A DNA stretch of 54,798 nucleotides from Basidiobolus meristosporus CBS 931.73. Its lineage: Eukaryota > Basidiobolomycota > Basidiobolomycetes > Basidiobolales > Basidiobolaceae. Location of the stretch: positions 1 through 54,798 of the forward strand of contig MCFE01000597.1 of the NCBI GenBank assembly GCA_002104905.1. Direction: 5' to 3'. The notes below the pieces were generated by a model, which was not told where the DNA came from, did no database searches, and was given only the letters and a program-made list of their open reading frames with translations. How positions within the stretch are numbered: position 1 is the stretch's first letter; every line of letters starts with the position of its first letter. The translations under genes were made by a program, and so were the position numbers. Shown piece by piece: positions 34,101 through 40,645 of this stretch.

Positions 34101-35024
34101 TGATGTAGTCATACTTTCAGTCAAAGTATTCTTTGCCGAGCTCTTGGATGTAGTGTCTCTTGCCGATGCTGACTCGGTAGTGGGTGACTTAGAGGAGCTA
34201 CTAGCACGCTGTTTACACTCGATCCCACTAGCAGTGTTCATACAGACTGAGTTAACACCACAAGTACCGCTCCCGGTTGCCTCCGAATTCTCACAAGTGA
34301 CATAGTACGGCGAGCCGCCAGGAACGGTGCATCTCTCCTTCTGATCGCAAATGGGGGTGGATGTGCAAGGGTACACTTGGTACGAGTGGGTGTTCTTCCC
34401 GCAGACCAAGCCCATTGGACATTGCTGCCATTCCCACACATTTCCGTTAGGTCCGGTGGTACAGGTGCGATAGGTGTTCACTCCTCCTTCAACGCAATGG
34501 GTAGAGCCGAGGGCACACTTGTCGTCAGGAATGTTGGGCAACGCCACGCAGTTGATGTTGTCGCCATCTTGCTCACATACTGTCCCGTTGTTACAATCGT
34601 TCGTGTACTCCTCACCATTACTCCAGTAGTGGTATCTGTTGGATACTCCCGAGTTGAAGCACTTGGCATCCTTGCGATTACCTCTGATACTGCTGGTAGG
34701 GTTAGGCTTGGTGCTGGAGACGATGGAGGAGGATCTTTTTGGTGGCTCACCACACTCTTTGAACACACCATTCTCTGCGATGCAAACCAGGCCTGGTGCG
34801 CACTCTGATGCATCCCACTTCCCAAATACGCACTCTCCAAAATGCTTGGAGTCTAAACATGTGAAGGTACCTTCCGTACACTCGGTGGTGCTTGCAGCGC
34901 GTTTCACCAACCGGCGGTGATTGGCGGTATCATTTACGGAATCCAAAACCTTCCTGGGCTGCGGATACGCAGCAATCCCGGCCGCGATGGCAAAGACTGC
35001 TAATGCTTTCGTAGCGAGACGCAT
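19134..35024 (-). CDS. Giant secreted chitin-binding-like protein with CBM19-like modules
   Basis: One uninterrupted frame of 5296 codons. The start is the ATG at 35022-35024 (MRLATKALAVF), 42 bp below a TATAAATA box; the frame extends nine codons upstream only from a TTG. Order: signal peptide about 1-19; propeptide ending in Kex2-type KR (41-42); seven units of four Cys-rich modules (49-2232, 22 Cys per unit); a stalk of Ser/Thr/Glu/His/Lys/Pro/Arg repeats (about 2233-4426); 76-residue repeats (about 4502-5031); a Thr/Val-rich segment; and a final six-Cys module (5248-5296). The modules resemble CBM19, the chitin-binding domain at the C-terminus of yeast chitinase Cts1 (pattern C-x-G-x3-C ... 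GxW ... C-x2-G-x2-C). No catalytic domain and no GPI-type tail is seen. An NGT sequon occurs in every unit. The likely role is a cell-wall or extracellular tether, adhesin or mucin binding chitin through both ends; that is inference. The long antisense frames are by-products of the repeats. Confidence 0.9.
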   Translation of the reverse strand: MRLATKALAVFAIAAGIAAYPQPRKVLDSVNDTANHRRLVKRAASTTECTEGTFTCLDSKHFGECVFGKWDASECAPGLVCIAENGVFKECGEPPKRSSSIVSSTKPNPTSSIRGNRKDAKCFNSGVSNRYHYWSNGEEYTNDCNNGTVCEQDGDNINCVALPNIPDDKCALGSTHCVEGGVNTYRTCTTGPNGNVWEWQQCPMGLVCGKNTHSYQVYPCTSTPICDQKERCTVPGGSPYYVTCENSEATGSGTCGVNSVCMNTASGIECKQRASSSSKSPTTESASARDTTSKSSAKNTLTESMTTSSSVQPSAATSSETKQMSMSTDQQSATPIEKHTQSKNPTSLSASSSSVSTATSSKQGEPSNVPCTEGTFKCLDSTHFGQCSFGKWVPSECSTGLVCIEQNGAFKECGVPPQGSASPSSTTSSTKPNPTSSIRGNRKDAKCFNSGVSNRYHYWSNGEEYTNDCNNGTVCEQDGDNINCVALPNIPDDKCALGSTHCVEGGVNTYRTCTTGPNGNVWEWQQCPMGLVCGKNTHSYQVYPCTSTPICDQKERCTVPGSSPYYVTCENSEATGSGTCGDNSVCMNTASGIECKQRASSSSKSHTTESASARDTTSKSSAKNTLTESLTTSSSVQLSASTSSQTKQISKSTEQQSATPIEKHTQSKNPTSLSTSSSSVSTATSSKQGEPSNLPCTEGTFKCLDSTHFGQCSFGKWVPSECSTGLVCIEQNGAFKECGVPPQGSASPSSTTSSTKPNPTSSIRGNRKNAKCFNSGVSNRYHYWSNGEEYTNDCNNGTVCEQDGDNINCVALPNIPDDKCALGSTHCVEGGVNTYRTCTTGPNGNVWEWQQCPMGLVCGKNTHSYQVYPCTSTPICDQKERCTVPGSSPYYVTCENSEATGSGTCGDNSVCMNTASGIECKKRASSSSKAPTTESASARDTTSKSSAKNTLTESLTTSFSVQPSASTSSQTKQMSKSTEQQSVTPIEKHTQSKNPTSLSASSSVPTATSSKQGEPSNVPCTEGTFKCLDSTHFGQCSFGKWVPSECSTGLVCIEQNGAFKECGVPPQGSASPSSTTSSTKPNPTSSIRGNRKNAKCFNSGVSNRYHYWSNGEEYTNDCNNGTVCEQDGDNINCVALPNIPDDKCALGSTHCVEGGVNTYRTCTTGPNGNVWEWQQCPMGLVCGKNTHSYQVYPCTSTPICDQKERCTVPGSSPYYVTCENSEATGSGTCGVNSVCMNTASGIECKQRASSSSKSHTTESASARHTTSSSSAKNTLTESLTTSSSVQPSAATSSETKQMSMSTDQQSATPIEKHTQSKNPTSLSTSSSSVSTATSSKQGEPSNVPCTEGTFKCLDSTHFGQCSFGKWVPSECSTGLVCIEQNGAFKECGVPPQGSASPSSTTSSTKPNPTSSIRGNRKNAKCFNSGVSNRYHYWSNGEEYTNDCNNGTVCEQDGDNINCVALPNIPDDKCALGSTHCVEGGVNTYRTCTTGPNGNVWEWQQCPMGLVCGKNTHSYQVYPCTSTPICDQKERCTVPGSSPYYVTCENSEATGSGTCGVNSVCMNTASGIECKQRASSSSKSHTTESASARDTTSSSSAMNTLTESMTTSSSVQPSAATSSETKEMSMSTGQQSATPIEKHTQSKNPTSLSTSSSSVSTATSSKQGEPSNVPCTEGTFKCLDSTHFGQCSFGKWVPSECSTGLVCIEQNGAFKECGVPPQGSASPSSTTSSTKPNPTSSIRGNRKNAKCFNSGVSNRYHYWSNGEEYTNDCNNGTVCEQDGDNINCVALPNIPDDKCALGSTHCVEGGVNTYRTCTTGPNGNVWEWQQCPMGLVCGKNTHSYLVYPCTSTPICDQRERCTVPGSSPYYVTCENSKATGSGTCGDNSICMNTASGIECKKRASSSSKAPTTESASARGNTSSSSTTSTADTKDDSSRISTQPGTSPMKTLSKSQVLVPSVKPSTATSSETKPTSTSIEQHSVTTREKHTQSEISLSSAATSSQQAGPSNVPCTEGTFKCLDSKHFGQCSFGKWVPSECSTGLVCIEQNGAFKECGVPPQGSASSSSTTSSTKPNPTSNIRGSRKDAKCFNSGVSNRYHYWSKEQEYENDCNNGTVCEQDGENINCVAVESIPDASCSLGSTHCVEGGVNTYRTCTTGPNGNVWEWQQCPMGLVCGKNTHSYQVHPCTSTPICDQKERCTVPGSSPYYVTCENSKATGSGTCGDNSVCMNTAVGIECKKHANTFTTGPSTKPASSTLKNHSRGSSTVRESTKSSKSDKSTETSVSHQSSATVETHKRIASSQTHRDTKSVEPRKPAESSTSHKPTERSETHRPTVASESPIASHKESKSVIPSTSQQPTNSIESSKSREQSKSMESHKATESLDNSTVNKSTKSVVSRKPTESRKPTESPVSHRSTESVESHKPTKSSEPHNDSKSIESGMHTDTHKPTESSSTLRSTASADSRSSTRASESPKSIDTRKPAKSSSTHRSVESAESHKPSESPASHRSAESVKSHEPTETSESRKESKSVESHKHSESSVTHRSTVSAESHKPTESSKSHKENKSVESPKPTESHKPAEPSHPHRSTGSDGAHKPTESPASHRSTKSVESHKAAESTETHKESKSVESHKHSESSVAHKSTGSIESRKPSESSKSHKESKSIETHRHTESSAAHKSTESSEPRKESKSAESHKHFESSAAHKSTEPVESHKPTGSSKSHQESKSTEPREPTESHKPAEPSNTDRSTASDESHRPVEPSESPKESKSVEPRKPTESQKPAEASNTHRASESAKSHKPTKSSESHKEGKSVETHKHSESSAAHGSTESVESHKPTESSEPRRESKSAESRKSTESRKTVESTTAHRSTESDESHKPTESSVSHSSTGSVVSHRSAESSEHHKESKSVEPRKPTESHKPAEPSHTHRLTKSDESHKPTESPASHKPVESSESRREGKSVEPRKPTESHKPAEPSLASRSVESIESHKPTKASESADSHKPTESSKSHREDKSAKSRKPTESRKPAESSTTHRSTESDRSHKPTESPVSHSSTGSAVPHRSAESSEHHKESNSVEPRKPTESHKPAEPSHTQRSMESIESHKPTVASESHKEAKSVETPKHSASSTAHESTESVESPKPTASSESRREGKSVESRTHTESQKSAESTTTHRSTVSDESHKPTESTASHRSTESVESHKSVEPSESPKESKSVEPRKPTESQKPAEASSTHRASESAKSHKPTKSSESHKEGKSVETHKHSESSAAHGSTESVESHKPTESSEPRRESKSAESRKSTESRKTVESTTAHRSTESDESHKPTESSVSHSSTGSVASHRSAESSKSHQESKSAEPRKPTESHKSAEPSNTHISTESVESHKPTESPASHRSTQSVESHKPVEPSESHKESKSVEPRKPTESQKPTEASNTHRASESAESHKPTKSSESHKESQSVAPRKPTESQKPAEASNTHRSTESVESLKPVESSESHKESKSAEPRKPTESQKPAEASNTHRASESAESHKPTKSSESHKEGKSVETHKHSESSAAHGSTESVESHKPTESSETRRESKSTESRKSTESRKTVESTTAHRSTESDESHKPTESPVSHSSTGSVVSHRSAESSEHHKESKSVEPRKPTESHKPAEPSHTHRSTESIQSHKHTASSESHKEAKSVETPKHSASSTAHESTGSVESPKPTESSESHREGKSAESHKPAEPSHTQRSMESIESHKPTVASESHKEAKSVETPKHSASSTAHESTESVESPKPTASSESRREGKSVESRTHTESQKSAESTTTHRSTVSDESHKPTESTASHRYTESVESHKSVEPSESHKESKSVEPRKPTESQKSAEASSTHRASESAKSHKPTKSSESHKEGKSVETHKHSESSAAHGSTESVESHKPTESSEPRRESKSAESPKPTESRKPTESTTTHRSTESESHQSTKASESVESHRSAESSESRREGKSVESRTHTETQKSAKSTATHRSTESNESRKPIESSASHRSTESLESQKGSKSEESRKPVEPTTTHRSIESVQTDKPTEASESRKQSKSAKLTKHAESSAAHRSTESVKSLKPAESSNTHRSTKSVESRKPTEASESRKESKSAKLTKHAESSAAHRSTESVESRKPAESSNTHRSTTSVESHKPTEASVSHKEVKPVETPKHSESSAAHKSTESAEHHHSTESSKPQKPTDSRKHVETSNTNRSTESVRSYKPIESSAPYRSTEPVESHKPTEASESRKRRQSVESQKASESAATHKSMESSASHRSSESTQSYISTKSVESYKSTKASESAESHKPTESSESRMESKSVESRKPKESRKPDEPPNTHRSTESDESHKPTVSRKESQSDGSHKHSESSAAHRSTKSAESYGPTESSRSPKETQSVESHKPSESSGAHRSAGSVESHGITVSTEPQIVSKSAESQKPTQVRTIPVTTETVVTTVVDTIIKYETVNRNPLSSHSPASVMHQSARSVVHYSIRTETHTVTHDVTVTAPASAASHESPKATHSAQLSQSAHNEYPSNSGRYESIETDTDTVYHTVTDTINGNGNSQGHSSAHSTKETQSARITGHGSVAGSESPKATHSAPLSSGAHNEHPSSSGHHESIETDTDTVYYTVTDTINGNGNSQGHSSAHSTKETQSARATGHGSASGSESPKATHSAHLSSGAHNEHPSNSGHYESIETGSAAGSESPKATHSAPLSSGAHNEHPSNSGHYESIETGSAAGSESPKATHSAPLSSGAHNEHPSSSGHHESIETDTDTVYYTVTDTINGNGNSQGHSSAYSTEETQSARTTGHGSASGSESPKATHSAHLSSGAHKEHPSNSGHYESIDTDTDTVYYTVTDTINGNGNSRGHSSAYSTKETQDAKATGHSSASGSESPKATHSAHLSSGAHNEHPSSSGHHESIETDTDTVYHTVTDTINGNGNSQGHSSAHSTKETHSARATGHGSASGGESPKATHSAHLSSDAHKEHPSNSGHYESIDTDTDTVYYTVTESINSNGNSQGHSSAYYTKETQSAKVTGPGRAAGNETPKASRSTHVNPATHQRQSSERVNTDTVFVTATESLSGSGGAQVRTYTQTVRETIDYQSSTTVESQTPEATHTASVATNGHHSNDGNGQQDETIYRTIVKTAGDNEYTTITTEAIVSTGTEVAVPTAARGSDRNTELPVKTVTIDVVEHQPAYTETITVTAVPTVISQPTVTVVAEPVTVTVHAPVKTVTIKENCAPSTVTVTSNPTTEPTGAKCVNGAYECALSGISDKFTICANGQLYENHCAAGTVCKTNGQSIICDWP
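19137..19283 (-). other. C-terminal CBM19-like module
   Basis: It encodes residues 5248-5296 with six cysteines: KCVNGAYEC, then FTICANGQ, HCAAGTVC and IICDWP. It aligns well with the second module of each N-terminal unit (KCFNSG...NDCNNGTVC...INC), which lacks two of the six cysteines. The protein ends three residues after the last Cys. Confidence 0.75.
19930..21520 (-). repeat. Tandem 228-bp repeats (76 residues) with two 111-bp short units
   Basis: Eight units each start near SESPKATHSA. Six are full length (76 residues, containing DTDTVYYTVTDTINGNGNSQ). The third and fourth in protein order are 37 residues, lacking the same central 39. A ninth, strongly diverged unit (NETPKASRSTH) follows below 19930. 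The summed unit lengths equal the span of the array. Confidence 0.9.
21745..28328 (-). repeat. Stalk-coding low-complexity repeats (Ser/Thr/Glu/His/Lys/Pro)
   Basis: About 6.6 kb of degenerate short repeats of roughly ten residues, such as SHKPTESSE, SHKESKSVE, PRKPTESHKPAEPS and THRSTES, with no Cys, no Trp and very few aromatic residues. Longer blocks (beginning ETHKHSESSAAHGSTESVES) recur near 26.6, 25.3, 24.4 and 23.4 kb, showing higher-order duplication. The strong mix of Lys/Arg/His with Glu makes it a polyampholyte rather than a plain Ser/Thr mucin. Heavy O-glycosylation is expected from the Ser/Thr content but not shown. Confidence 0.9.
28329..34880 (-). repeat. Seven tandem 975-bp units coding four CBM19-like modules each
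   Basis: A fixed landmark recurs at 28753, 29767, 30742, 31717, 32689, 33664 and 34639, giving spacings of 1014, 975, 975, 972, 975 and 975. Each unit encodes module A (CTEGTFKC...FGKW...GLVC, six Cys), B (KCFNSG...NNGTVC, four Cys), C (CALGSTHCVEGG...WEWQQCPMGLVC, six Cys), D (CDQKERCTVPG...CMNTASGIEC, six Cys) and a Ser/Thr linker. Central units are almost identical at DNA level. The first and last units in protein order are the most different, and the linker before the seventh is 39 bp longer. Confidence 0.95.
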
Positions 35025-35065
35025 TATAGAAATAGCAATGAAAATCAACAACCCAATTTTCGGGC

Positions 35066-35073
35066 TATTTATA
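35066..35073 (-). promoter_or_regulatory. TATA box of the giant gene
   Basis: The minus strand reads TATAAATA 41 bp upstream of the ATG ending at 35024. It supports that ATG rather than the upstream TTG, and a very short leader. It is the same octamer, at the same distance, as in front of the dehydrogenase gene. Confidence 0.7.
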
Positions 35074-35074
35074 A

Positions 35075-38000
35075 CTGTGATTGCTGACAGTCCCTTGACC
35101 GATTTTGGTAGATTTTTTGGACGAAATTTTCATCTCACTTCGATCAAAACTGATGACCGATCGTGTTGCAAAATCTGGATGACTATGTGTATCAATCTCC
35201 ACCAAGAAGATTCGAATATATTCCTGCATATAGAATGTTGCATCCAAAATGCCCATCACGAGTGAGATGAGCCAATGATCACTGAGGATCTCGTGAAGTT
35301 ATTGCGAGTCTTATTGCCTCCCACGTGAGAAGCACACCTGATTGCTCTTATCTTGACATATAGCCCCATTTATCTGCCTCTATTCGTAGCAGAAAATTTC
35401 CTGGAATCGAGGATAGAAAAATCATAGAACAGCATCCTTTCCGACAGGAACGCTGGCTGATTAAAAATCGAATGAGGCACTGATTAGAGGGTCCACATTC
35501 CTGAAAGGGCCGGGAATCTCGAAATATTAAGCGTGGGAGGCTACTTATTGGCCAAGTATGGAGCATTGGCCATGTATGGTAGAGCTATAGCCTCCGAAAT
35601 GGGATTATTACTATGACAGTATCGGGGACCCGCTTGTTCGCATTCTGCAGGCTACAGCCTTCGTCGGCTAAATCAGCCCGAATGAAGAGTCGCCAGGCAT
35701 TTGTTTTTGGATTAGTAAATACGCCAAACTTTAAGTTGGTCTGCATTTGGCCACTTTGGGATTGTCGTCATCTGTAATGCTTCCCATTGTTCCTGGGAAT
35801 TGTTTATGCCATCTCCAGGTGTTTCGAACTTTCTGCGCTGGTTGGCCTGGCTTACTCACGCCTGGAATCCCTCCAATTGGCGAATGTAGATGTTGACGTA
35901 AAAATTGGCATGATTATTGCACAGGCTTAATCAGACCACCGCATTCCCTGGGCATAGCGGATCTCAATACGACGGAGTGTATCTATCAGTGGTGATTGCG
36001 GATTAGAATTCGCCTCTCCAGTGGTGTGTATTTGGGGTGTCCAATGCAGGATTGCGTCTTGGTCAATGCTCTGCTAAGAGGGCCTGCATTACGTAAACTC
36101 TGGAGAAGAGGCATGTGTGGTCACCCGTGTTCTAGGGGATGTGAGCGCGGCAATGAGGCGTTGGCACACTCGGGGAATGGTGGATATGAATGACAACTCT
36201 CTTCTGCACCCCAGAATTTGCATCTCCGGTCCGATATTTCTGGTAGATCTGAATGATTTGTGGCAAAATATAGAGGATTGTGTTGCCTAGACAAACCGCT
36301 CTTCCATTATCAATGGCTTCCTAATCCATGCCGTATACGGCAGTCGGCCGAGTCTAATTCTGACCCAATGCTCTCACTGTGCCGTACATGCTAGCTCATC
36401 GCGAGATGGATCTATCGGATCACTTGAAGGAAAGTGGCTCACTAACCGGAATAGAAAGTAGCTGTGCAGGTGTCCGATATGGGACACTCCAATGCTTAAG
36501 GTTCATCTGGCATGAAGGAAAATAAGGGAATCAGCGCATGATGTCATCGAGTGACTCTCCAATATTTCCCGTCCTATATTTGGCACCCAAGCCATTCGAG
36601 CGATAACCTTATAGGGGGAATGCTCCATATTGGTCGCCCGGTAAATCTATTCACACTCGCCGAAAATACTCAGTGAGCCGTTTGGATTGCCCTTACCACA
36701 GAAGGTAACTACTTGATTTGCACTGAGGTTAGAAATCTCGGGTAAGTCATTTGCGTGAGCATTCCCACCAATCATCGTTGGTTCCTACCGATTTAGTGGA
36801 GATTCGGTCTGAACAAGCTACTGGCCCAGTATCCAGATATGGGTGATACACCGCTTGGAAACAATAAGCGAGTGCTGGTCAAATGTGATGCATCACCGGC
36901 GTCAGACTGAATAGAAGTGCCCTTGAGGGATCCAGCCTTTTACGTACATATCTTTCCAAACCGAGGTGATCGCTGAGCATTGCTTAGATTCAGCGCTTGA
37001 ATGATCGTTTAATTCGAAATAGATGGATGCGCATTTTTGGATGGTTGCGATAATTTGCCCACCGTCCTTTATGGCCATATTCGATAGATGCACCTCTACC
37101 CGTCCAAATTTCACCCACTTTTTGGGTGATTATCAGGGAGTCAGAATTCTTGGTTAATTTCCTGCTCATTTCCTGATTGAGTAGTCCTGGCTGGGTGGAA
37201 GATAGCCAGGATCTTTCTAGCCGGCTGCTCGATTGGCTCTCCTTACGTGCTTATCGCAAGCAGGCATTCGATCTCGGTGGCAGCGTCTTGGTCAGGAAGC
37301 ACGCTGATTCAGTTGCTCATTCGACCCTTGCTACTAAATGAGGTAATGGCTATCTAGGTGTATCAATGTTCCTCGTAGCCGTACAAGTTATCGCAAGTTG
37401 GGATGATAGGACTCATATAGCTTTACTGCCTTCTATTAGGGGTAACGCTGCATGAGAAGACACCAGATACCAAGTGAGAGGCTTGGGGCTTCATTCAAAG
37501 TGTCAGCGCTTACAGTCCGCGGTACAAGCGTTTGCAGAGCTACGCGATTCACAGCCTGCGAAAGCATGTATCTGGAGAGATGGTGCCGTCACTGATGGGA
37601 CGCCAACCGTTGGTTAGTTCGAGGCTGGCTCAAGTAGCTTGCTTAGAACAAGTGGACCAAGATGCCACAAAGCTGGTGGCTGACTGGAATGTTCGGAGCT
37701 TTTCGAGATCGCATGCATAAATGGATCGGTTCGATCGTTGTGTACAGTGCGCAATGTTTGGAGAAACGGATAACAATTACAACTATCTGGATGGCTGGCT
37801 TTGGAATTTCTTCAAACAATATGCTGCTTATCGAGGGAATCTCACGAGTACCCGATCTTGGGAAAGTCCCTACATCAAGGAGATCCAACGATACAACGCG
37901 TACTGTACGATGGCTGCTCTTTTGTAACTGGGCTCTGCCAGCAAGAGGAGTGGAATTTAATGGTCCTCTCACCCTACTAAGTGTCGGAATCACTAGAAAT

Positions 38001-40436
38001 GCGCACCGCGCTTTCGATGGTACATGCAGTGAATATGCACTTGCACCTTAGGGGTGGAGCTTATCTGTGAGATAAGAATATATTTGGCGTTGACCGCACG
38101 AATCAAGTGCCGCTCGATGCCATCGTGGCTGCCAAGCCAATCTTGGGCGAGCATGACTGGGAGAGATCTCAGCCTTCCAAATGTATAGGCCGTGTTGGAA
38201 GGGAAGTGGTCATTTGATGGGATGAGGGATCCGATGGAGAGTGCAAAAGTAGCTGGGTAGGTCACCAGCTCATCAGGGAAGGAATCGTGATTCGAATCGG
38301 TTCGAATCGTATAGCTCGTACAATATTGGTAGAGGAAAATCCCCGTTTTGTTGGATTATTATCAGAACCATCTCCGTAAATGTGAGTGGAAGAGATAAAG
38401 ATAGGTGTCAAGGAATTGCATGGAACATTGGCCGCCAGTAATGGGCTATCGTCGATGATGTTTGGAAGGGGCTGGGGTGACTCATTCCATTTGAACCCAA
38501 AACTACCGATGGCTTACATACGAGACGCAGTTCCACTCAGCTGTGGTGTAGAGACACACGTTGTTTTCTCCCGAGCAAGATATCGGGCGTTTTTGGCTAA
38601 TGCAAATCGTCCAACCAGACTCAAAGGCCAGAAACGTCTTGTACTATAATCTCCATCAAGCCACACATGCTGCAATGTCCTCTGTGGCTAGTGGAGCATG
38701 ATAATACCTCTTGGCTGTTTCCGTGCAGAACTTTATCAACATAACTGGCACTCGGTATGCCCCCCTAAATCAGGAAGATATTACTCGGTGCCTCACCACA
38801 AGGCACCCTTTATTTCTCCAACCAAGCATTGCCATGGTCATGTGGATCACGAAACTTTTCTTTCGTAGATCTTGCACCCAACCGTTCAGCCCTGTTGCGA
38901 ATCTCAAAACACCCCTCCATCACATTGATTGCAGCATGCCCTGCCTTGGTAGCGGCTCTAGATGCGAACAGAAGCAGTGTAGCCTGGTCTTTTGCTCATT
39001 TGGGATGGTATTCATTGTACACTAAATAGCGAGCGGATTGGAGTTGAAGGATTGGTGTGTTGCTCATTCGCCAATCGAATAGGCTAAACCACCTTCGCAC
39101 TAAACGGATATTGTCTAAGGATTTTCGCAGTGGGCGATCCTAGAATACTCTGACCGTGCTTTTCTGCGCTACAATCCGAAATCACTACATGGCCCAGCCC
39201 ATTTTAAGCGTAGGTTTCCCCGTCGCCTGGTCTGATTCTAAATGCGCGAGATGTTCCAGAAAGCGTATAGTCGTTTCCAGTGATCTGGAAACTATGGGGA
39301 AGAAAAAACCAGGATTGGCAAATTCGCGAAGCTTGTCCAATTTCGAGGAGCCAACCGCACCAAAAATATCGGCCTCAAGGAACGATTGTGTATGGTTGTT
39401 GTTTTATGACATAACCATTCGGCCATTTCGGGAACCTCGGGATTTTCCCTATTCTATCGAAATCCTGTTCGTCGGCGACCGCATTCTCAGTCGCACCCAA
39501 TTGGTTTCCGGGAAAAATCTTCTTTTTGTGGTCAAGTGGTTGCTTTCTGTAACAATGCACCAAGTCACGACTGGCTCCCTAAAGCCAAGTGTTCTAGATG
39601 CTTCCTTTCCAGATGGCTGGATTTTCTTAGGATCCGGGTTTTTGTACGGACGCAATCGCGTAGCAAGTTGCCATGGCACTCTAACTTCATGACCCTTGAA
39701 TTTGTGCTCTATGCTCTGACCTTGTTCTGATGGGACGATGTGTACCAATTTATTCCCGAATATCAATAATAATTGGCGGGCCGTACATCGGAATCTTCTC
39801 TTCAGATATTATTTTGTCAGCTGCCGTTCAATACCATGTATCCAGTATATGCCGTGCCTACAGTGATCAAAGATCAGAGAGGCGCCCAGGAGAATATTTT
39901 GTCACGTATTCATGAGATTCCAGTCTCGTATGTGCGTCCATTGTACTCAAAGTGTTGGGACACTTGCCTCTGGTAATGTTCTGCTGAAAGCCTAAGCCGA
40001 CTATTTCTGTAGCCTGACTTGAATGATATCGATGCTTTCCATTCTGGCTGTGAATGGCAATTGTAAGAAGCCCTTTGTGCACTTGTGGTAGTCGATCTAG
40101 ACGGTCATTGTTTTCATGACCATAAGCTGGTTATTCAAATCCGTAACTCTAGCTGAAACTCATAATATGGTCTCTACTGGAACACCATGCAAATGCCTGA
40201 CCATTTCCAACCTGAATGGAGCCTGAAATCTCAAAGTTGTGTGGTAACCTATAACAATATCATGGTTGATGGGCCATTGGACTTCTTTTCAGTCCTTCCC
40301 ATTCATAGGCTTTATCCATACTGGCTCATCAGTCGGAAAGCTTATAATAATGTAGATTCTGTCATTGATAAGCTCCGAACAAAATTGTCATCGATAGCCA
40401 TTACACCCTACCATAGGGGTACACCCTCCGTGAAAT
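35075..40436. other. Normal-CpG intergenic DNA, no gene recognised
   Basis: About 5.4 kb upstream of the giant gene. Frames such as 39156-39692 (plus, 178 codons) and 37662-38051 / 37721-37927 (plus) carry no motif I recognise, and competing frames are open on the other strand. It could hold regulatory DNA for the giant gene, unrecognised intron-containing genes, or relics. I found no RNA gene by eye. Confidence 0.4.
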
Positions 40437-40570
40437 TGTTGCCAGAGTTTTGGAGATATTCAAGATAATTGGGAAAAGTAGATTAAATGGTGTTCACTTG
40501 ATGATTTACTCGATTTAAGAGCAGTACTCACATTTTAGCATGGTCTTAGTCCAACAAGCATATACAATAG
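40437..40570 (-). repeat. Truncated, diverged copia LTR
   Basis: It starts TGTTGCCAGAG and follows the LTR consensus for about 134 bases, then stops at the Harbinger-like fragment beginning at 40578. It marks the left edge of the second transposon island. Confidence 0.7.
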
Positions 40571-40577
40571 ATATTTT

Positions 40578-40640
40578 CCGTTGGATAATGTCACATTGAG
40601 CCATGAGTGCCAAATAGTGCCACAGTTTGCCAGTGAGGTG
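40578..40640. repeat. Fragment of Harbinger-type MITE terminus
   Basis: CCGTTGGATAATGTCACATT and the next 43 bases match the left arm of the MITE at 47277 (from its eleventh base on), including GAGCCATGAGTGCCAAAT. It lacks the outermost AGACTTGTT and lies wedged between two copia LTRs. Confidence 0.75.
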
Positions 40641-40645
40641 TAGCC

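Noticed and set aside
21745-34880. CRISPR-like or satellite interpretation of the regular repeats
   Set aside because: The repeats are coding, kept in one frame over 15.9 kb, with no unique spacers. They are protein repeats.
19374-34920. Many long antisense and shifted frames (for example 20535-21485 plus, 21659-22657 minus, 30480-31043 plus)
   Set aside because: They repeat with the same period as the sense repeats and have no family features. They arise from codon bias in the tandem units of the giant gene.
35025-35051. Nine extra codons upstream of the giant gene's ATG, giving a start at 35051
   Set aside because: The codon at 35049-35051 is TTG, not ATG. The ATG at 35022-35024 gives a clean signal peptide (MRLATKALAVFAIAAG) and the right distance from TATAAATA.
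38299-38309. GGTTCGAATCG, resembling a tRNA B box
   Set aside because: The flanking bases do not form a T arm or acceptor stem, and no A box or D arm is found upstream. It is part of a short TTCGAATCG direct repeat.
39156-39692. 178-codon plus-strand frame as a gene
   Set aside because: No known motif or signal, and overlapping frames of similar length are open on the other strand (39449-39766), so chance openness is as likely.
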